Shown: positions 32,921-43,149 of the stretch, piece after piece
How positions within the stretch are numbered: the first letter of the stretch is position 1
Layout of the letters: the number at the start of each line of letters is the position of its first letter
The notes under the pieces: generated by a model
What the model saw: only the letters and a program-made list of their open reading frames with translations
The model's database searches: none
What the model was told of the DNA's origin: nothing
NCBI GenBank assembly: GCA_012719355.1
Contig: JAAYAM010000017.1
Span: forward strand, 1 to 61,607
Origin: Acidobacteriota bacterium
GTDB lineage: Bacteria > Acidobacteriota > UBA6911
DNA length: 61,607 nt
Direction: 5' to 3'
Translations under genes and position numbers: made by a program

Positions 32921-34527
32921 TGAGAAAATATTTGCAGAAACTCGATACATTAGGCCTGTTGCTCCTGGTCGGCGCGTTCATCTGGTATTCAGTGTCGAAT
33001 GTCTGGGGAGCCTGGAATCTTGCGCTCGCAATTGCAGGCGCGGCTCTCCTGATTGTCGGAGTCGCCGCCAACTACAGACAGATCCTGGGATCACTGGGAA
33101 AGCGCTCGACCAAACACGCTGCCAATTATGTTATTTCGGTGGTGCTGGTCGTCGCGATCGTCTGCGGGTTGAATTACATCGGCCAGAAACATCCGAAGCG
33201 GATCGACACAACCGCATCGGGCCGCTACACACTGGCACCCCAGACGGTCCAGATCCTGGAAAAATTAGACAGAGACGTGGAGATCAAGGCTTTCTTCCCG
33301 GGTGGAGAACACGCTCCGTTGAAGGAACTGCTGACGCAGTACAGGACCGAAAGTTCGCGCATTCGCTACGAATTCATCGATCCTGACAGACAGCCGGACA
33401 TCGCCAGGCAGTACGATGTCTCGACCTATGGCGTGGTCGAGAACCCTTTCACAAGGACGCAGCTGAAGTTCGGAACCGTGGTGATCTCGCAGGGCGATCG
33501 CAAGGAGAAGATCGAGAAGCGCTCCGAAGAAGTGCAGGAACAGGATCTCACCAACGCTATTATCAAAGTCGGTCGGAGCGAGGCTAAACAGATCTACTTC
33601 GTCCAGGGGCATGGCGAGAAAGACCCATCCGATTCCGATCGCCCCGGGTTTTCCGCAGCCAAAGAAGCCCTGGAGGGACAGGGATATGGGGTCGGGACTG
33701 TCAACCTGGCCGCCGAAGGGAAAGTTCCCGATGATGCCAAAGTCTTGATCATGGCAGGTCCGAAGACAGAGCCTTTTCCCCAGGAGATGCAGTTCATCAG
33801 CGACTTTCTGAACAGAGGAGGCGCCCTTCTGTTGATGGTGGATCCTCAGCCTTCCCCGTCTATGTCCCCTTTCCTCGAGGACTGGGGAGTAACGGTCAAT
33901 AATGACGTCGTGCTTGATGTCAGCGGAGCGGGACGTCTCATGGGAACCGGCCCGGAGATTCCCCTCGTCATCAGCTATGAACCTCACCGGATTACGGAAC
34001 GTTTTGATTCGATGACGTTCTTCCCGTACACCCGCTCACTTGAGCCGAATCCTACTCCGCTGGACGGAATAACAGTCGAACCACTGTTCAAGACCAGTCC
34101 GGACAGCTGGGGAGAAACGAATCTAAAGAGCACTAATCTGTCGTATGATCCGCCTGAAGACCGCAAAGGCCCGCTTGCACTTGCCGTAGCGATAACTAAA
34201 CAGATCAAGTCTTCGGAGGCGGATTCTGATGCGGATTCCGATGCGAATCCCGGCGGCGCCGGACGGATTGTCGTAACCGGAACATCGACTTTCCCTGTCA
34301 ACGCCTACTTCCCCGCACAGGGGAACGGCAATATGTTTCTGAACATGGTCAGCTGGCTGGCGGAAGATGAAGATTTGATTTCCATCCGGCCCAAACAGAC
34401 CGACGACCGGAGGATCATACTGTCGCAAAGCCAGCTGTCAATCCTGCGCCTTATCACGGTTTTCCTGCTCCCGGGGATTGCCCTTGTCACGGGAGTCCTT
34501 GTTGTTGTAAATCGCCGGAGGAGATAG
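32920..34527 (+). CDS. GldG-family ABC accessory protein
   Basis: 535 residues from the ATG of TAATG (coupled to the permease). Two N-terminal membrane helices (about 12-50), a third near 70-90, then a long soluble domain with the GldG/DUF7088 pattern YTLAPQTVQILEKLDRDVEI and a Rossmann-like domain (QIYFVQGHGEKDP, VLIMAGPKTEPFP, LNRGGALLLMVDPQ). A final membrane helix precedes NRRRR. A low-complexity Asp/Ser/Ala segment (SEADSDADSDAN) lies near 425-437. It probably forms the extracytoplasmic part of the ABC complex. Confidence 0.85.
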   Translation: MRKYLQKLDTLGLLLLVGAFIWYSVSNVWGAWNLALAIAGAALLIVGVAANYRQILGSLGKRSTKHAANYVISVVLVVAIVCGLNYIGQKHPKRIDTTASGRYTLAPQTVQILEKLDRDVEIKAFFPGGEHAPLKELLTQYRTESSRIRYEFIDPDRQPDIARQYDVSTYGVVENPFTRTQLKFGTVVISQGDRKEKIEKRSEEVQEQDLTNAIIKVGRSEAKQIYFVQGHGEKDPSDSDRPGFSAAKEALEGQGYGVGTVNLAAEGKVPDDAKVLIMAGPKTEPFPQEMQFISDFLNRGGALLLMVDPQPSPSMSPFLEDWGVTVNNDVVLDVSGAGRLMGTGPEIPLVISYEPHRITERFDSMTFFPYTRSLEPNPTPLDGITVEPLFKTSPDSWGETNLKSTNLSYDPPEDRKGPLALAVAITKQIKSSEADSDADSDANPGGAGRIVVTGTSTFPVNAYFPAQGNGNMFLNMVSWLAEDEDLISIRPKQTDDRRIILSQSQLSILRLITVFLLPGIALVTGVLVVVNRRRR

Positions 34528-35901
34528 ATGCGCTTTAAGGGTACTCTCGTATTGCTGATTGTCGGCCTTGCTCTCGGAGCATACGTCTACTTTTATGAGA
34601 TAGGGGGCGGAGAACAGCGCGAGAAGGCAAAACAGGCTGAAAAGCAGGTCTGGAAACTGGAAAGCAGCGACATCAGCCGGGTTGACCTTGTGTCGGCAGA
34701 GGAACACATCACTGTGGTCAGGAAAGGCGAGGATGAATGGACCCTGACCGCGCCACGGTCCTACGAGGCGGATACGGACGAAATGGAGCGTCTGGCAATC
34801 GCCGCTTCAAACATCCTGCGCGAGAACATCATAGAGGAAAATGCATCAAGCCTAGGCCAGTTCGGGCTCGATCCTGCTCAATCGAGCCTCAAGGTCTCAA
34901 CCATAGACGGCAAGGAGTATGGAATCGATTTTGGACACCGCAATCCAACCGGTAATTCCGTGTATGCCGCGCTCCCGGGCAAAAAAGAGGTGTTTCTGGT
35001 TTCGAGTGCGGTTGCGGAGACATTTGAGAAAAAGACCAACGAACTGCGAAATCAGCGAGTCCTGAAGTTCAAACAGCCTGAGGTTGAGTCATTGAGCCTG
35101 AAGAGCCCGAAAGGCGATATTCAGCTGATGAAGGACGAAGACGACCAGTGGTGGCTTACGCATCCGGAAAAGGTTGCGGCCGACTCGCCTGGTATACGGG
35201 GAATTCTGAACGCGCTGTCGATGGCGAGAGTGAAGGAGTTCTTCGACAAGGTTCCAGGGGACCAGTCGAAGCCGGGATTGAATAAGCCGTTCATCGACGT
35301 CCGGCTAACCTATGGGAAAGACAAGGCAGCCAGGCATCTGTTGATCGGGGCGGAAAGATCGAGTTCCGACGGCACGGAGATGTACCTGGCAAAAGACGAA
35401 TCGAGAGAGGACCTGTTTTTCGTCGACAAGGATCTGGTCGACAAGCTCCTCAAATCGCACGCCGATGTGCGGGAAAAGGCACTCGCCACGTTCCAGCGCT
35501 GGAACGTGAATTTCATCTCTTTGACCAACAGCAAGGGATCATTCACCTTCAGGAAAACGGGCGGCGAATGGCTCGTAGGTCAGGAAGGCACCAGGAAGGC
35601 CAACTGGGAAGCCATGAACGCGATTCTCGACGCGATGGAAAAACCGGTTAACCGCTGGATCGACAAGCCGGCGCCCCTGTCCACCTATGGACTTGATAAG
35701 CCCCTTATTCGTGTAATACTTAAACAAGGCAGTCGTGTGATGGCTGACTGTTCGTTCGGCAAGGCGGATAAGGAAGGCGGGGTTTACGCCCAACTCAGAG
35801 GCGTATCAGCAGTCAAAGTAGTCGATCCCGAAGTCATAGAGGCGCTGGACAAGGGCGAACCGGATTTCGTTGAAGCGTCGACGGAGAACACGGAAAAGTA
35901 G
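34528..35901 (+). CDS. DUF4340-domain membrane-anchored protein
   Basis: 457 residues. Starts directly after the GldG stop codon. One N-terminal membrane helix (about 5-25), then two repeats of the DUF4340 fold: modules with W-x-L at about 55 (DEWTLTAP), 205 (DQWWLTHP) and 345 (GEWLVG), alternating with sections such as GLDKPLIRVILK. DUF4340 genes regularly close GldF/GldG-type ABC operons, as here; the molecular role is unknown. Likely periplasmic, anchored in the inner membrane. Confidence 0.85.
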   Translation: MRFKGTLVLLIVGLALGAYVYFYEIGGGEQREKAKQAEKQVWKLESSDISRVDLVSAEEHITVVRKGEDEWTLTAPRSYEADTDEMERLAIAASNILRENIIEENASSLGQFGLDPAQSSLKVSTIDGKEYGIDFGHRNPTGNSVYAALPGKKEVFLVSSAVAETFEKKTNELRNQRVLKFKQPEVESLSLKSPKGDIQLMKDEDDQWWLTHPEKVAADSPGIRGILNALSMARVKEFFDKVPGDQSKPGLNKPFIDVRLTYGKDKAARHLLIGAERSSSDGTEMYLAKDESREDLFFVDKDLVDKLLKSHADVREKALATFQRWNVNFISLTNSKGSFTFRKTGGEWLVGQEGTRKANWEAMNAILDAMEKPVNRWIDKPAPLSTYGLDKPLIRVILKQGSRVMADCSFGKADKEGGVYAQLRGVSAVKVVDPEVIEALDKGEPDFVEASTENTEK

Positions 35902-35937
35902 CCAGTGTCCCCGGCAACTGCCGAACTGTCACAGGAG

Positions 35938-35966
35938 TTGCTATTTATGCAGTCGTCAGGTATACT
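35938..35966 (+). promoter_or_regulatory. sigma70 promoter of the rimP-nusA-infB operon
   Basis: TTGCTA, 17-base spacer, TATACT. Transcription would start near 35973, just before the terminator hairpin at 35987. Confidence 0.65.
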
Positions 35967-35986
35967 TCGCGGTGCTGCTTTTGTAC

Positions 35987-36012
35987 AAAGTGGGCGCATG
36001 CCCACTTTTTTT
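35987..36012 (+). terminator. intrinsic terminator/attenuator in the rimP-nusA leader
   Basis: AAAGTGGGC (35987-35995), loop GCAT, GCCCACTTT (36000-36008) and an uninterrupted seven-T tract (36006-36012). It lies between the operon promoter and the rimP start at 36029, so RNA polymerase must read through it. It could also end the DUF4340 operon. Position matches the NusA-responsive leader terminator known for the B. subtilis nusA operon. Confidence 0.85.
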
Positions 36013-36028
36013 ATTTGAGGGTTCAAAA

Positions 36029-36532
36029 ATGGCAGTTTCAGATTTGAACCAGCGCCAATCCCTGACTGGCAGGATCACTGAACTGGCAGAGCAGCTTGGG
36101 GCTTCCATAGGAATGGAAATAGTCCTGGTGGAAGTCAAGGGGGACGAAAACCGCGCAGTCGTGCGGGTCTATATTGACCAGCCCGACGGCGTTTCGCTCG
36201 ATGATTGCGAGCGATTCAGCAAGCGTTTTTCCGTCCTGCTGGACGTGGAAGACTGGATTTCGTTCAGCTATATTCTGGAAGTGTCCTCACCCGGAATTGA
36301 TCGTCCGCTGGTGAAGCAATCAGATTTTCAACGCTTTTCCGGAAAAGATGCCAGGGTTCGGACGCGGCTCCCCATAGAGGGGCGGAGGAATTTCAGGGGC
36401 AGGATTGTAAGTGCCGTTGACAACCGTGTTGAACTCGAGATCGCGTCGGGAAAACGTATTGGAATCGCGTTGACGGACATCGAAAAGGCCAACTTAATAG
36501 GTGATATAAACATGAGGCCGCAGGGGTCCTGA
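36029..36532 (+). CDS. rimP: ribosome maturation factor RimP
   Basis: 167 residues from ATG 36029, with TTTGAGGGTTC upstream; the longer frame back to 35870 runs through the terminator. The N-terminal domain has the pattern GMEIVLVEVKGDENRAVVRV and YIDQPDGVSLDDCE; the SM-like C-terminal domain has VSSPGIDRPLVK. It assists 30S subunit maturation. First gene of the nusA operon; nusA begins 4 bases after its stop. Confidence 0.95.
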   Translation: MAVSDLNQRQSLTGRITELAEQLGASIGMEIVLVEVKGDENRAVVRVYIDQPDGVSLDDCERFSKRFSVLLDVEDWISFSYILEVSSPGIDRPLVKQSDFQRFSGKDARVRTRLPIEGRRNFRGRIVSAVDNRVELEIASGKRIGIALTDIEKANLIGDINMRPQGS

Positions 36533-36536
36533 AATT

Positions 36537-38021
36537 ATGTCGAACATTATCGCTCAGACAATCGAACAGATCAGCAAAGAGAAGAACGTTGATCCCAAGA
36601 TCATCATCAGCGCGTTGGAAGACGCGATGGTGGCCGCTTCCAGAAAGTTCTATAAGACGAACGAAGACATCAACGCCAGGTTTGATCCGGAGACCGGAAT
36701 GGTGGAGATCTTCGCAGTCAGGCGCGTAGTGGAGAAAGTTGAAAATCCCAACCTGGAGATGTCGCTGAGTGAGGCCAAGGAAATAGACGAAACGCTCGAG
36801 ATCGACGATACGGTGGAAATACCGAAGCCGACAGACGTTCTGGGAAGGATAGCAGCCCAGACGGCAAAGCAGGTGATTCTGCAGAAGGTCCGCGAAGCAG
36901 AACGGCAGAACATCTACAACGAGTTTTCGGAAAAGATCGGAGAGATGGTCAACGGGATCGTGAAGCGCTTCGAAGGACCCGATATTATTGTGGATATCGG
37001 GAAGACCGAGGCACTGCTTCCGCTGCGCGAGCAGTCCAGGGCCGAAACCTACAAGCAGGGCGAGCGCGTTCGTGCCCTGATAGTAAAGGTACTTCCGGTG
37101 GCAAAGGGTCCGCAGGTCATCCTCTCCCGGACCGATCCGCAGCTGCTTGTCCGGCTGTTTGAAATGGAAATCCCGGAGATCTACGACGGAACCATTGTGG
37201 TCAAGAGCGCCGTGCATGAACCGGGTGACCGGGCCAAGGTTGCGGTGGCTTCAATGGATCGTGATGTTGATCCGGTCGGAGCCTGCGTCGGAATGAAAGG
37301 TTCGCGGATCAATTCCATAATCCGGGAGTTGAGGGGAGAGAAGATCGATATTGTCCAGTGGTCTGATGACCCTGCACAGTATGCGACGAATGCTCTGAAC
37401 CCGGCCAAGGTCTCGAAAGTCCTCATCATCGATCAGGCCGAAAAGCGGATGGAGGTAATCGTCGAAGAAAAGCAGCAATCGCTCGCTATCGGCAAAAAGG
37501 GACAGAACGTCCGGCTCGCTTCGAGGCTTATCGGATGGCAGATTGACGTCAAGAGCGAAGAGCAGAAGAAGCAGGAAGTGCTCAGCGTGATGGAGTCTCT
37601 GACGTCGTCGTCAACATCGCTGTCCGAACTCGAGGGCGTAAGCGATCGCGTCATCGAACGGTTGCGTGAATCGGGAATCGAAAACGTCGAGCGCATACTG
37701 GAACTCGGCGAGGAGAAGCTCAGAGACATCCCGGGATTCGGAGAGAAAACGGCGGCGAAGGTAATGGAGGCTGCCAGAGACCTGTTTGAAGAGGTGGAAA
37801 TCGAGGTGCCGGAAGGGATGGATTTGCCTACCGCAATCCAGGCTGCGTCCCAGGAAGAGGTAGAGGCTGAACTGGCGCAGCTGCCACAGGCAGACCAGGA
37901 AGAGGAAGAAGAAGCAGAATCCCCATCAGTCAGCGCTTCCGAAAGTGAGACCGTCAGCGAAGAAGTCTCCTCAGTACAGGAAAGTACCGAGAGTACCGAC
38001 GACGAGAACAAGCAGATCTGA
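36537..38021 (+). CDS. nusA: transcription termination/antitermination factor NusA
   Basis: 494 residues. N-terminal polymerase-binding domain (1-130), S1 domain (about 135-200; VKRFEGPDIIVDIGKTEALLP), two KH domains (about 205-345; GACVGMKGSRINSI and AIGKKGQNVRLASRL). A C-terminal helix-hairpin-helix pair follows (about 360-420; LEGVSDRVIERLRESGI, IPGFGEKTAAKVMEAA) and an acidic Glu/Ser tail of about 70 residues. Binds RNA polymerase and promotes pausing and hairpin-dependent termination; likely regulates its own operon at the leader terminator. Confidence 0.97.
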   Translation: MSNIIAQTIEQISKEKNVDPKIIISALEDAMVAASRKFYKTNEDINARFDPETGMVEIFAVRRVVEKVENPNLEMSLSEAKEIDETLEIDDTVEIPKPTDVLGRIAAQTAKQVILQKVREAERQNIYNEFSEKIGEMVNGIVKRFEGPDIIVDIGKTEALLPLREQSRAETYKQGERVRALIVKVLPVAKGPQVILSRTDPQLLVRLFEMEIPEIYDGTIVVKSAVHEPGDRAKVAVASMDRDVDPVGACVGMKGSRINSIIRELRGEKIDIVQWSDDPAQYATNALNPAKVSKVLIIDQAEKRMEVIVEEKQQSLAIGKKGQNVRLASRLIGWQIDVKSEEQKKQEVLSVMESLTSSSTSLSELEGVSDRVIERLRESGIENVERILELGEEKLRDIPGFGEKTAAKVMEAARDLFEEVEIEVPEGMDLPTAIQAASQEEVEAELAQLPQADQEEEEEAESPSVSASESETVSEEVSSVQESTESTDDENKQI

Positions 38022-38202
38022 GTTTTCTGCAGGTATGTTCCGCGGAATGAGACCGGGCGAAGCGAAATAGCCCGTCGCGTGGCGGAAATGTTCACGTCTG
38101 CAATAAGAGCTCCGTTGCAAACAGCATCGGGGTTGTTTTAAGATTCTTATTTGACTAAAATTTGATCCCCCATAGGCGGGAGTGGTAGAGGTCTTTGCGC
38201 AA

Positions 38203-40938
38203 ATGGATAAAATAACCGTCGCGGAACTGGCGACAGAATGTTCAGTAAAGAATCAGGTAGTGCTCGCTGAACTGAAGCGTCTGGGCTTGTATGTCTTTTC
38301 GCCTACCGCGACGATTGATGTGAACTTCGCCGAAACCATCCGGAAGAAGATTCTGTCGCAGCGCGAGGCCGAAGAGATCAAGGCACAGGAGGCCGAAAAG
38401 AAGAAGGCAGCCAGGGCCGAAAAGAAGCCTGCGAAGAAGGCCGCCACTCCGGCTGCACCACGCCCGGCTGCAAGAAAAGCGAGAAAAGCGCCGAAAACGA
38501 CGCAGAAAGCGGTGGAACCGGAACCGGCTCCGAAGATCTCGCTGGCTCCTCGAAAGGGACGAAAACACTACGACCGTGAAGCTGCCGAGCTCGTGGAAGA
38601 ACCAAGGCCGGTGGAAAAGCCGGCTGAGGAACCTCAGGCTCTTCAGCCTCAACCGGTTCCTGAACCGGAAGCAGCGCCGTCCGCACCTCCTGCACCCGTT
38701 CAGGAAGAACCTCCTGTAACTGCCGCGCAGGAAGAAGCTGTTCCGGAACCGGCTGCCGTCGAGCCTCCTGCGGAGGAGATACCCGCACCGGTGCAGGAAG
38801 AGCCCAAAGCTGCGGAACCGGCTGCCGAGACCCCAACACCGGCAGCGGCTTCGGCACCAACGCCGCCTGCAGAAGAAACCCAGCCCCCTGCAGCGGCTCC
38901 GGCGGGCCCGCCTGAAGCAGCAGCTCATTCGGGAACTGTCGCGAGAAAGATAGTTGTCCCGAAAGCCAGAACCAAGATACTGATGCGGACGACCACCGAG
39001 AGAGTAGTAACGCCCGAGATAACAGAGCGTATACTGAAAGGGCTGCAGGAACAGAAGCCTGCCGCGCCAAGAACTGCTCCCCCGACAAGGTTTGTCAGAA
39101 AGAAGAAGACCGGCAAGCCTGAGGTAACCGAAAGAACCGCCAAGGCGGTCGAAGTACCTCGACCACCGGCTTCCCCGGAGGATTTTAGACCTATCGCTAT
39201 TACAGAAGGTGTCACAATAAAAGAGCTTGCGGAAAAGATGAACATCAAGTCGAAGTACATCATCCAAAAGCTCATTTCGAAAGGAATCCTGGCCTCCATC
39301 AACCAGACCCTAGACATTGAAGCTGCTAAGGAAGTCTGTGCTGAATTCGGATTCCGTGCTGAAGTAATCAGCTTCGAACAAGAGGCCGAAGCAAGTCAGG
39401 AAACGCCGGACAAGCCTGAGGATTATCAGACTCGTCCTCCAGTGGTCACCGTCATGGGCCACGTAGACCACGGCAAGACGTCTCTGTTGGACGCCATCCG
39501 CCAGAGCAACGTCATCGCAACGGAGTCGGGCGGGATCACGCAGCACATCGGAGCGTACCAGGTGGACATCCGGGGCCGCAGCATCGTCTTTCTGGACACC
39601 CCGGGCCATGAAGCATTCACTCTTATGCGCGCTCGCGGGGCGCAGGCCACCGATATCGTCGTTCTGGTGGTTGCTGCGGATGACGGAGTCATGCCTCAGA
39701 CGATAGAGGCTATCCATCACGCTAAAGCGGCCAACGTGCCTATGATTGTCGCCATTAATAAGGTAGACAAACCTGGAGCTCAGATTGATCGAGTGAAACA
39801 GGCGCTTGCCGACCAGGGATTGCTCCCTGAGGATTGGGGTGGCGATGTCGTGACGGTGCCGGTGTCAGCCAAGCAGAAGACCAACATTGACCTTCTGCTG
39901 GAAATGATTCTTCTGGTCGCGGACATGAAGGAGCTGAAAGCGAATCCGAAGCGCGCGGCATCCGGTGTCGTACTCGAAGCTAAGGTAGACAGGGGACGGG
40001 GCTGCGTCGCTACCGTCCTGGTACAGAATGGAACGCTCGAAGTAGGAGATTCTGTTGTCGCAGGCTCCGTCAGCGGACGTGTACGTGCCATGGTCAATGA
40101 CCGCGGCAAGAACATCAGCACTGCTGGCCCGTCGATACCGGTGGAAATCCAGGGACTGCAGGACCTGCCGATGGCCGGCGATGCTTTCCAGGTCTTCAAG
40201 GACGCGGCAAAGGCACGGCAGGTGGCAGAGTACCGCCAGACGAAGGCAAGGGAGCAGTCGCTCACCAAGAGTGCCCGCCTGTCGCTGCAGGCGCTGTATG
40301 AACAGATGAGAGCGGGAACGGTCAAGGAGCTTCCGCTCATCGTGAAGGCCGACGTTCAGGGATCGGTGGAGGTTGTCACCGAGATGCTGAACAAGCTCAG
40401 CACGGAAAAGGCGAAAGTCAAGATCCTGCACAGCGGTGCAGGAGCGATCACGGAAACCGATGTGCTGCTCGCCTCAGCCTCCAATGCCGTCCTCATCGGG
40501 TTTAATGTCAGGCCCGAACGCAAGGCTCAGGAACTGGCAGACACCGAAGGAGTGGAAATCAGGCTCTACACGGTGATCTACAACCTGACGAATGAGATCA
40601 AGGCGGCCATGATCGGGATGCTCGAATACACGACTCACGAGAAATACGTCGGCCGGGCCGAGGTACGCGACACATTCAAGGTTCCGAAGTTCGGATTTAT
40701 CGCGGGTTCGTACGTTCTCGACGGAGTCATCCGGAGAAATGCCGAGGCACGCCTCCTGCGGGACAATGCGGTTGTACATGAGGGGAAGATAACCTCGCTG
40801 CGCCGTTTCAAGGATGACGTCGCCGAGGTGAAGTCAGGATTCGAGTGCGGCATAGGTTTCGAGCACTTTTCCGATGTCAAAGTGGGCGACATAATCGAAG
40901 CGTACGTTATAGAAAAGGTCCAACCTACCTCTCTTTAG
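38203..40938 (+). CDS. infB: translation initiation factor IF-2
   Basis: 911 residues from ATG 38203 ([13 protein letters not shown], the usual IF-2 N-domain opening); a GTG at 38182 in frame adds seven residues but its ribosome site is too close. A Pro/Ala/Glu-rich linker covers about 70-260. A second N-type domain ([18 protein letters not shown]) precedes the GTPase core: G1 [10 protein letters not shown]3 DTPGHEAF, G4 NKVDKPG. Domains II-IV follow, ending [17 protein letters not shown]. Brings initiator tRNA to the 30S subunit. ylxR and ylxQ, common between nusA and infB elsewhere, are absent. Confidence 0.96.
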   Translation: MDKITVAELATECSVKNQVVLAELKRLGLYVFSPTATIDVNFAETIRKKILSQREAEEIKAQEAEKKKAARAEKKPAKKAATPAAPRPAARKARKAPKTTQKAVEPEPAPKISLAPRKGRKHYDREAAELVEEPRPVEKPAEEPQALQPQPVPEPEAAPSAPPAPVQEEPPVTAAQEEAVPEPAAVEPPAEEIPAPVQEEPKAAEPAAETPTPAAASAPTPPAEETQPPAAAPAGPPEAAAHSGTVARKIVVPKARTKILMRTTTERVVTPEITERILKGLQEQKPAAPRTAPPTRFVRKKKTGKPEVTERTAKAVEVPRPPASPEDFRPIAITEGVTIKELAEKMNIKSKYIIQKLISKGILASINQTLDIEAAKEVCAEFGFRAEVISFEQEAEASQETPDKPEDYQTRPPVVTVMGHVDHGKTSLLDAIRQSNVIATESGGITQHIGAYQVDIRGRSIVFLDTPGHEAFTLMRARGAQATDIVVLVVAADDGVMPQTIEAIHHAKAANVPMIVAINKVDKPGAQIDRVKQALADQGLLPEDWGGDVVTVPVSAKQKTNIDLLLEMILLVADMKELKANPKRAASGVVLEAKVDRGRGCVATVLVQNGTLEVGDSVVAGSVSGRVRAMVNDRGKNISTAGPSIPVEIQGLQDLPMAGDAFQVFKDAAKARQVAEYRQTKAREQSLTKSARLSLQALYEQMRAGTVKELPLIVKADVQGSVEVVTEMLNKLSTEKAKVKILHSGAGAITETDVLLASASNAVLIGFNVRPERKAQELADTEGVEIRLYTVIYNLTNEIKAAMIGMLEYTTHEKYVGRAEVRDTFKVPKFGFIAGSYVLDGVIRRNAEARLLRDNAVVHEGKITSLRRFKDDVAEVKSGFECGIGFEHFSDVKVGDIIEAYVIEKVQPTSL

Positions 40939-40997
40939 ACGAGCCCTGCGGTTTGTGTTGAATCGTCAACCGCAGATCTCTCTCAGCATACAAGCGG

Positions 40998-41285
40998 ATG
41001 CCGATAGCGTACTGTACTCTGGAACTTTTTCTGCCGTACTCTCAGTCTCTTAAGGAGAAGCGAATGGTGCTGCGCAAAGCGCAGGACAGGCTGCGTGCGC
41101 GCACAAATTTTTCAATAGCGGAGGTGGAATACCAGGATCTATGGCAGCGGGCGAAACTGGCGGCTGTTACGGTAGCCTCCGATAACGCGGTGCTGGAAAG
41201 AGTCACGCAGCAGTTTGTGCGGGACGCGGAGAACATTCTCCAGGAACTCCTGATCGACTGCCGGGTAGAGTACATGGATCCTTGA
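40998..41285 (+). CDS. DUF503 family protein (YlxP-like)
   Basis: 95 residues, with the family pattern LELFLPYSQSLKEKRMVLRK near the start and AEVEYQDLWQRAKLAAVTVA in the middle. YlxP homologues sit between infB and rbfA in many bacteria, as here, and have been linked to ribosome assembly. rbfA starts 10 bases downstream. Confidence 0.9.
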   Translation: MPIAYCTLELFLPYSQSLKEKRMVLRKAQDRLRARTNFSIAEVEYQDLWQRAKLAAVTVASDNAVLERVTQQFVRDAENILQELLIDCRVEYMDP

Positions 41286-41295
41286 GTTTTCAGGC

Positions 41296-41652
41296 ATGCA
41301 ACCGTCACGAAGACCCCAGAGAATAGCCCTTCAAATCCAGCATGAAGTGAGTGTGATGATTTCGAGGGACATGAAGGACCGCAGAGTCGGTTTCGTAACC
41401 GTCACTGGTGTTCAGATGAGTCCCGATCTCAGGCACGCACGGATCTTTGTTTCCCTGATGGGATCTGAAGAGGAGAAGAAAGAAAGCATGGACACTCTGA
41501 CCCATGCGGCGGGATGGATACGCCGCGAGCTGGGCCAGAGGATACGGATGAAATTTGTCCCGGAGATAGCTTTCCTTACCGACACATCACAGGATTATGG
41601 CAGGCACATTGACGAACTTATCGATAAGATCCACGGAAACACGGACGAGTAG
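41296..41652 (+). CDS. rbfA: 30S ribosome-binding factor RbfA
   Basis: 118 residues, single KH-like domain with [20 protein letters not shown] (about 33-52) and [14 protein letters not shown] (about 85-98), both family signatures. Helps 16S rRNA processing and cold adaptation of 30S subunits. The truB reading frame begins within its last 56 bases. Confidence 0.95.
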   Translation: MQPSRRPQRIALQIQHEVSVMISRDMKDRRVGFVTVTGVQMSPDLRHARIFVSLMGSEEEKKESMDTLTHAAGWIRRELGQRIRMKFVPEIAFLTDTSQDYGRHIDELIDKIHGNTDE

Positions 41653-42565
41653 CACAGACGGAGTCATAGTAATCGACAAACCTGCCGGATGGACATCGCA
41701 CGACGTTGTCGCCAAGATCCGCAACTTGACGAAGATAAAGAAGGTGGGACACACCGGTACACTTGATCCATTTGCAACCGGAGTTCTGCCGCTAACGCTC
41801 GGAAAGGCGACCCGTTTAACCAGCTATTTCGTCGCTTCAGACAAGGTATATCACGGCGTGATGCGGTTCGGCTTCGCCACCACCACCTTCGACGTCGACG
41901 GTGAGCCTTTGGGCGAAGACACCAAACCGAGGCTCGATCAGCAACTGCTCCAGGAGATCTTCTCACGCTACCTCGGAACCATACGCCAGACTATCCCGCC
42001 TTACTCAGCCAAGAAAGTGCAGGGACAACCACTCTACGCGTATGCCAGAAAAGGAGTCGAGCTCGAGCCCTCCACAAAGGAGGTGACAATCAAGTCGCTT
42101 GAACTCGTGAGCGTGGAGGGGTGTGAAGTCGAATTCGAACTCACCTGCACGGCGGGCACCTATGCTCGCAGCCTCGCGCACGACATCGGAAGGGATTACG
42201 GGTGTGGCGCTCATCTTGTCAGGCTGCGCAGATTACGGAGCGGCGAATTCCCCCTGACTGCCGCCGTTCCGCTCACCGAAGGAGAACAGTTCCACCCCCG
42301 GGAGTTCTTCCTCAGCAGGATGATTCCGCTGCGCGACCTTCTGCATGAGATTCCGTCTATCGTCATATCAGCAGGAGACAGGGAAAAACTCCTCCACGGA
42401 ATGGATGTGAACCTGATTACCGACAACTGGGAAAACGAAATCTACCGGCTCATTGAAGAAGAAGGCGAGCTTGTCGCCCTGGCTCAGCGAATCCAGACCT
42501 TTGTCTCACCCGTGGCACAACCGGTCCGCTGGATCCGGGTCCATCCTCGAGTGACCTTCGGTTAG
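41597..42565 (+). CDS. truB: tRNA pseudouridine(55) synthase TruB
   Basis: 322 residues. Makes pseudouridine 55 in the T loop of tRNAs. Catalytic Asp lies in [15 protein letters not shown] (about residue 54); other blocks are [15 protein letters not shown] and [23 protein letters not shown] 41597 lies inside rbfA (56-base overlap); the only other start before the conserved core is TTG 41609. It closes the operon, followed by a strong hairpin. Confidence 0.95.
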   Translation: MAGTLTNLSIRSTETRTSSTDGVIVIDKPAGWTSHDVVAKIRNLTKIKKVGHTGTLDPFATGVLPLTLGKATRLTSYFVASDKVYHGVMRFGFATTTFDVDGEPLGEDTKPRLDQQLLQEIFSRYLGTIRQTIPPYSAKKVQGQPLYAYARKGVELEPSTKEVTIKSLELVSVEGCEVEFELTCTAGTYARSLAHDIGRDYGCGAHLVRLRRLRSGEFPLTAAVPLTEGEQFHPREFFLSRMIPLRDLLHEIPSIVISAGDREKLLHGMDVNLITDNWENEIYRLIEEEGELVALAQRIQTFVSPVAQPVRWIRVHPRVTFG

Positions 42566-42577
42566 AAGTCCGTCGCG

Positions 42578-42611
42578 CCCTCGTTTCCGGCCGCAAAGCC
42601 GGAAACGGGGG
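42578..42611. terminator. hairpin between convergent truB and ComEA-like genes
   Basis: CGTTTCCGGC (42582-42591) pairs with GCCGGAAACG (42598-42607), extended by CCC/GGG to about 14 pairs, loop CGCAAA. No T tract on either side, so it may act as an RNA-end stabiliser or factor-assisted terminator. Confidence 0.6.
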
Positions 42612-42625
42612 CGGTCAGCCGGACT

Positions 42626-42928
42626 CTACAACACCAGCAGATCCTTTATTTTCTGGAACTTCTTTTCTCCGATCCCCTTCACATTGATGATTTCTTCAAT
42701 CCGGTTGAACTTCCCTACCTTGGTCCTGTATTCGATGATGTTCTTTGCTGCAGCCGGCCCGATGCCCGGAATGGTCTGCAACTGCTCAACCGTTGCGGTG
42801 TTAAGATTCACCTTTTCGACCGGCGCGGGATCTGTGGCAGCCTTCTGGGCGAGGACTGAAACCGAACTGAACAGAAGACAAACCGACAATGCCAGAATGC
42901 AGGCAACCCTGGACTGACTTGCTCTCAT
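42626..42928 (-). CDS. exported helix-hairpin-helix protein (ComEA-like)
   Basis: 100 residues from ATG 42928, fixed by AAGGAGG six bases upstream. Signal peptide about 1-28 (ILALSVCLLFSSVSVLAQ). The C-terminal ComEA-type HhH pair is complete: VNLNTATVEQLQTIPGIGP and VGKFNRIEEIINVKGIGEKK. Such proteins bind double-stranded DNA in the periplasm during natural transformation; lone short versions also occur in non-competent bacteria. No other com genes are nearby. Confidence 0.85.
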   Translation of the reverse strand: MRASQSRVACILALSVCLLFSSVSVLAQKAATDPAPVEKVNLNTATVEQLQTIPGIGPAAAKNIIEYRTKVGKFNRIEEIINVKGIGEKKFQKIKDLLVL

Positions 42929-43075
42929 TTGAGGCCTCCTTACACGTTTTTTCAGGTGCAACTAATGACTTCCCTTCTTCTCCATATGTAATGAACGTGC
43001 TCAGATTTGAGCCAAGAAAAGATGACCCTGTTTCGAGCCGTCTCCGCTCTCCCCCCTCCGAATGCCTCCGAACTC

Positions 43076-43104
43076 TGGAAACAGGCAGACTCATGTGAGA
43101 TAAT
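43076..43104 (+). promoter_or_regulatory. candidate sigma70 promoter of the TPR-ispE unit
   Basis: TGGAAA, 17-base spacer, GATAAT; start expected near 43111, about 40 bases before the TPR gene ATG. Confidence 0.4.
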
Positions 43105-43149
43105 GACTGCGCAAAAAAACCGATCCTGAACATAAGGAACAAACAGGCT

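Noticed and set aside
31177-35901. Gliding motility machinery
   Set aside because: Only GldA/F/G-like exporter parts are present; no other gld or spr genes, and such exporters occur in non-gliding bacteria.
38242-39267. Long minus-strand frame opposite infB
   Set aside because: It mirrors the Pro/Ala/Glu-rich IF-2 linker and reads as low-complexity Arg/Leu/Ser; infB itself is certain.
42626-42928. Natural competence locus
   Set aside because: A single ComEA-like protein without comEC, pil or dprA genes is not enough.
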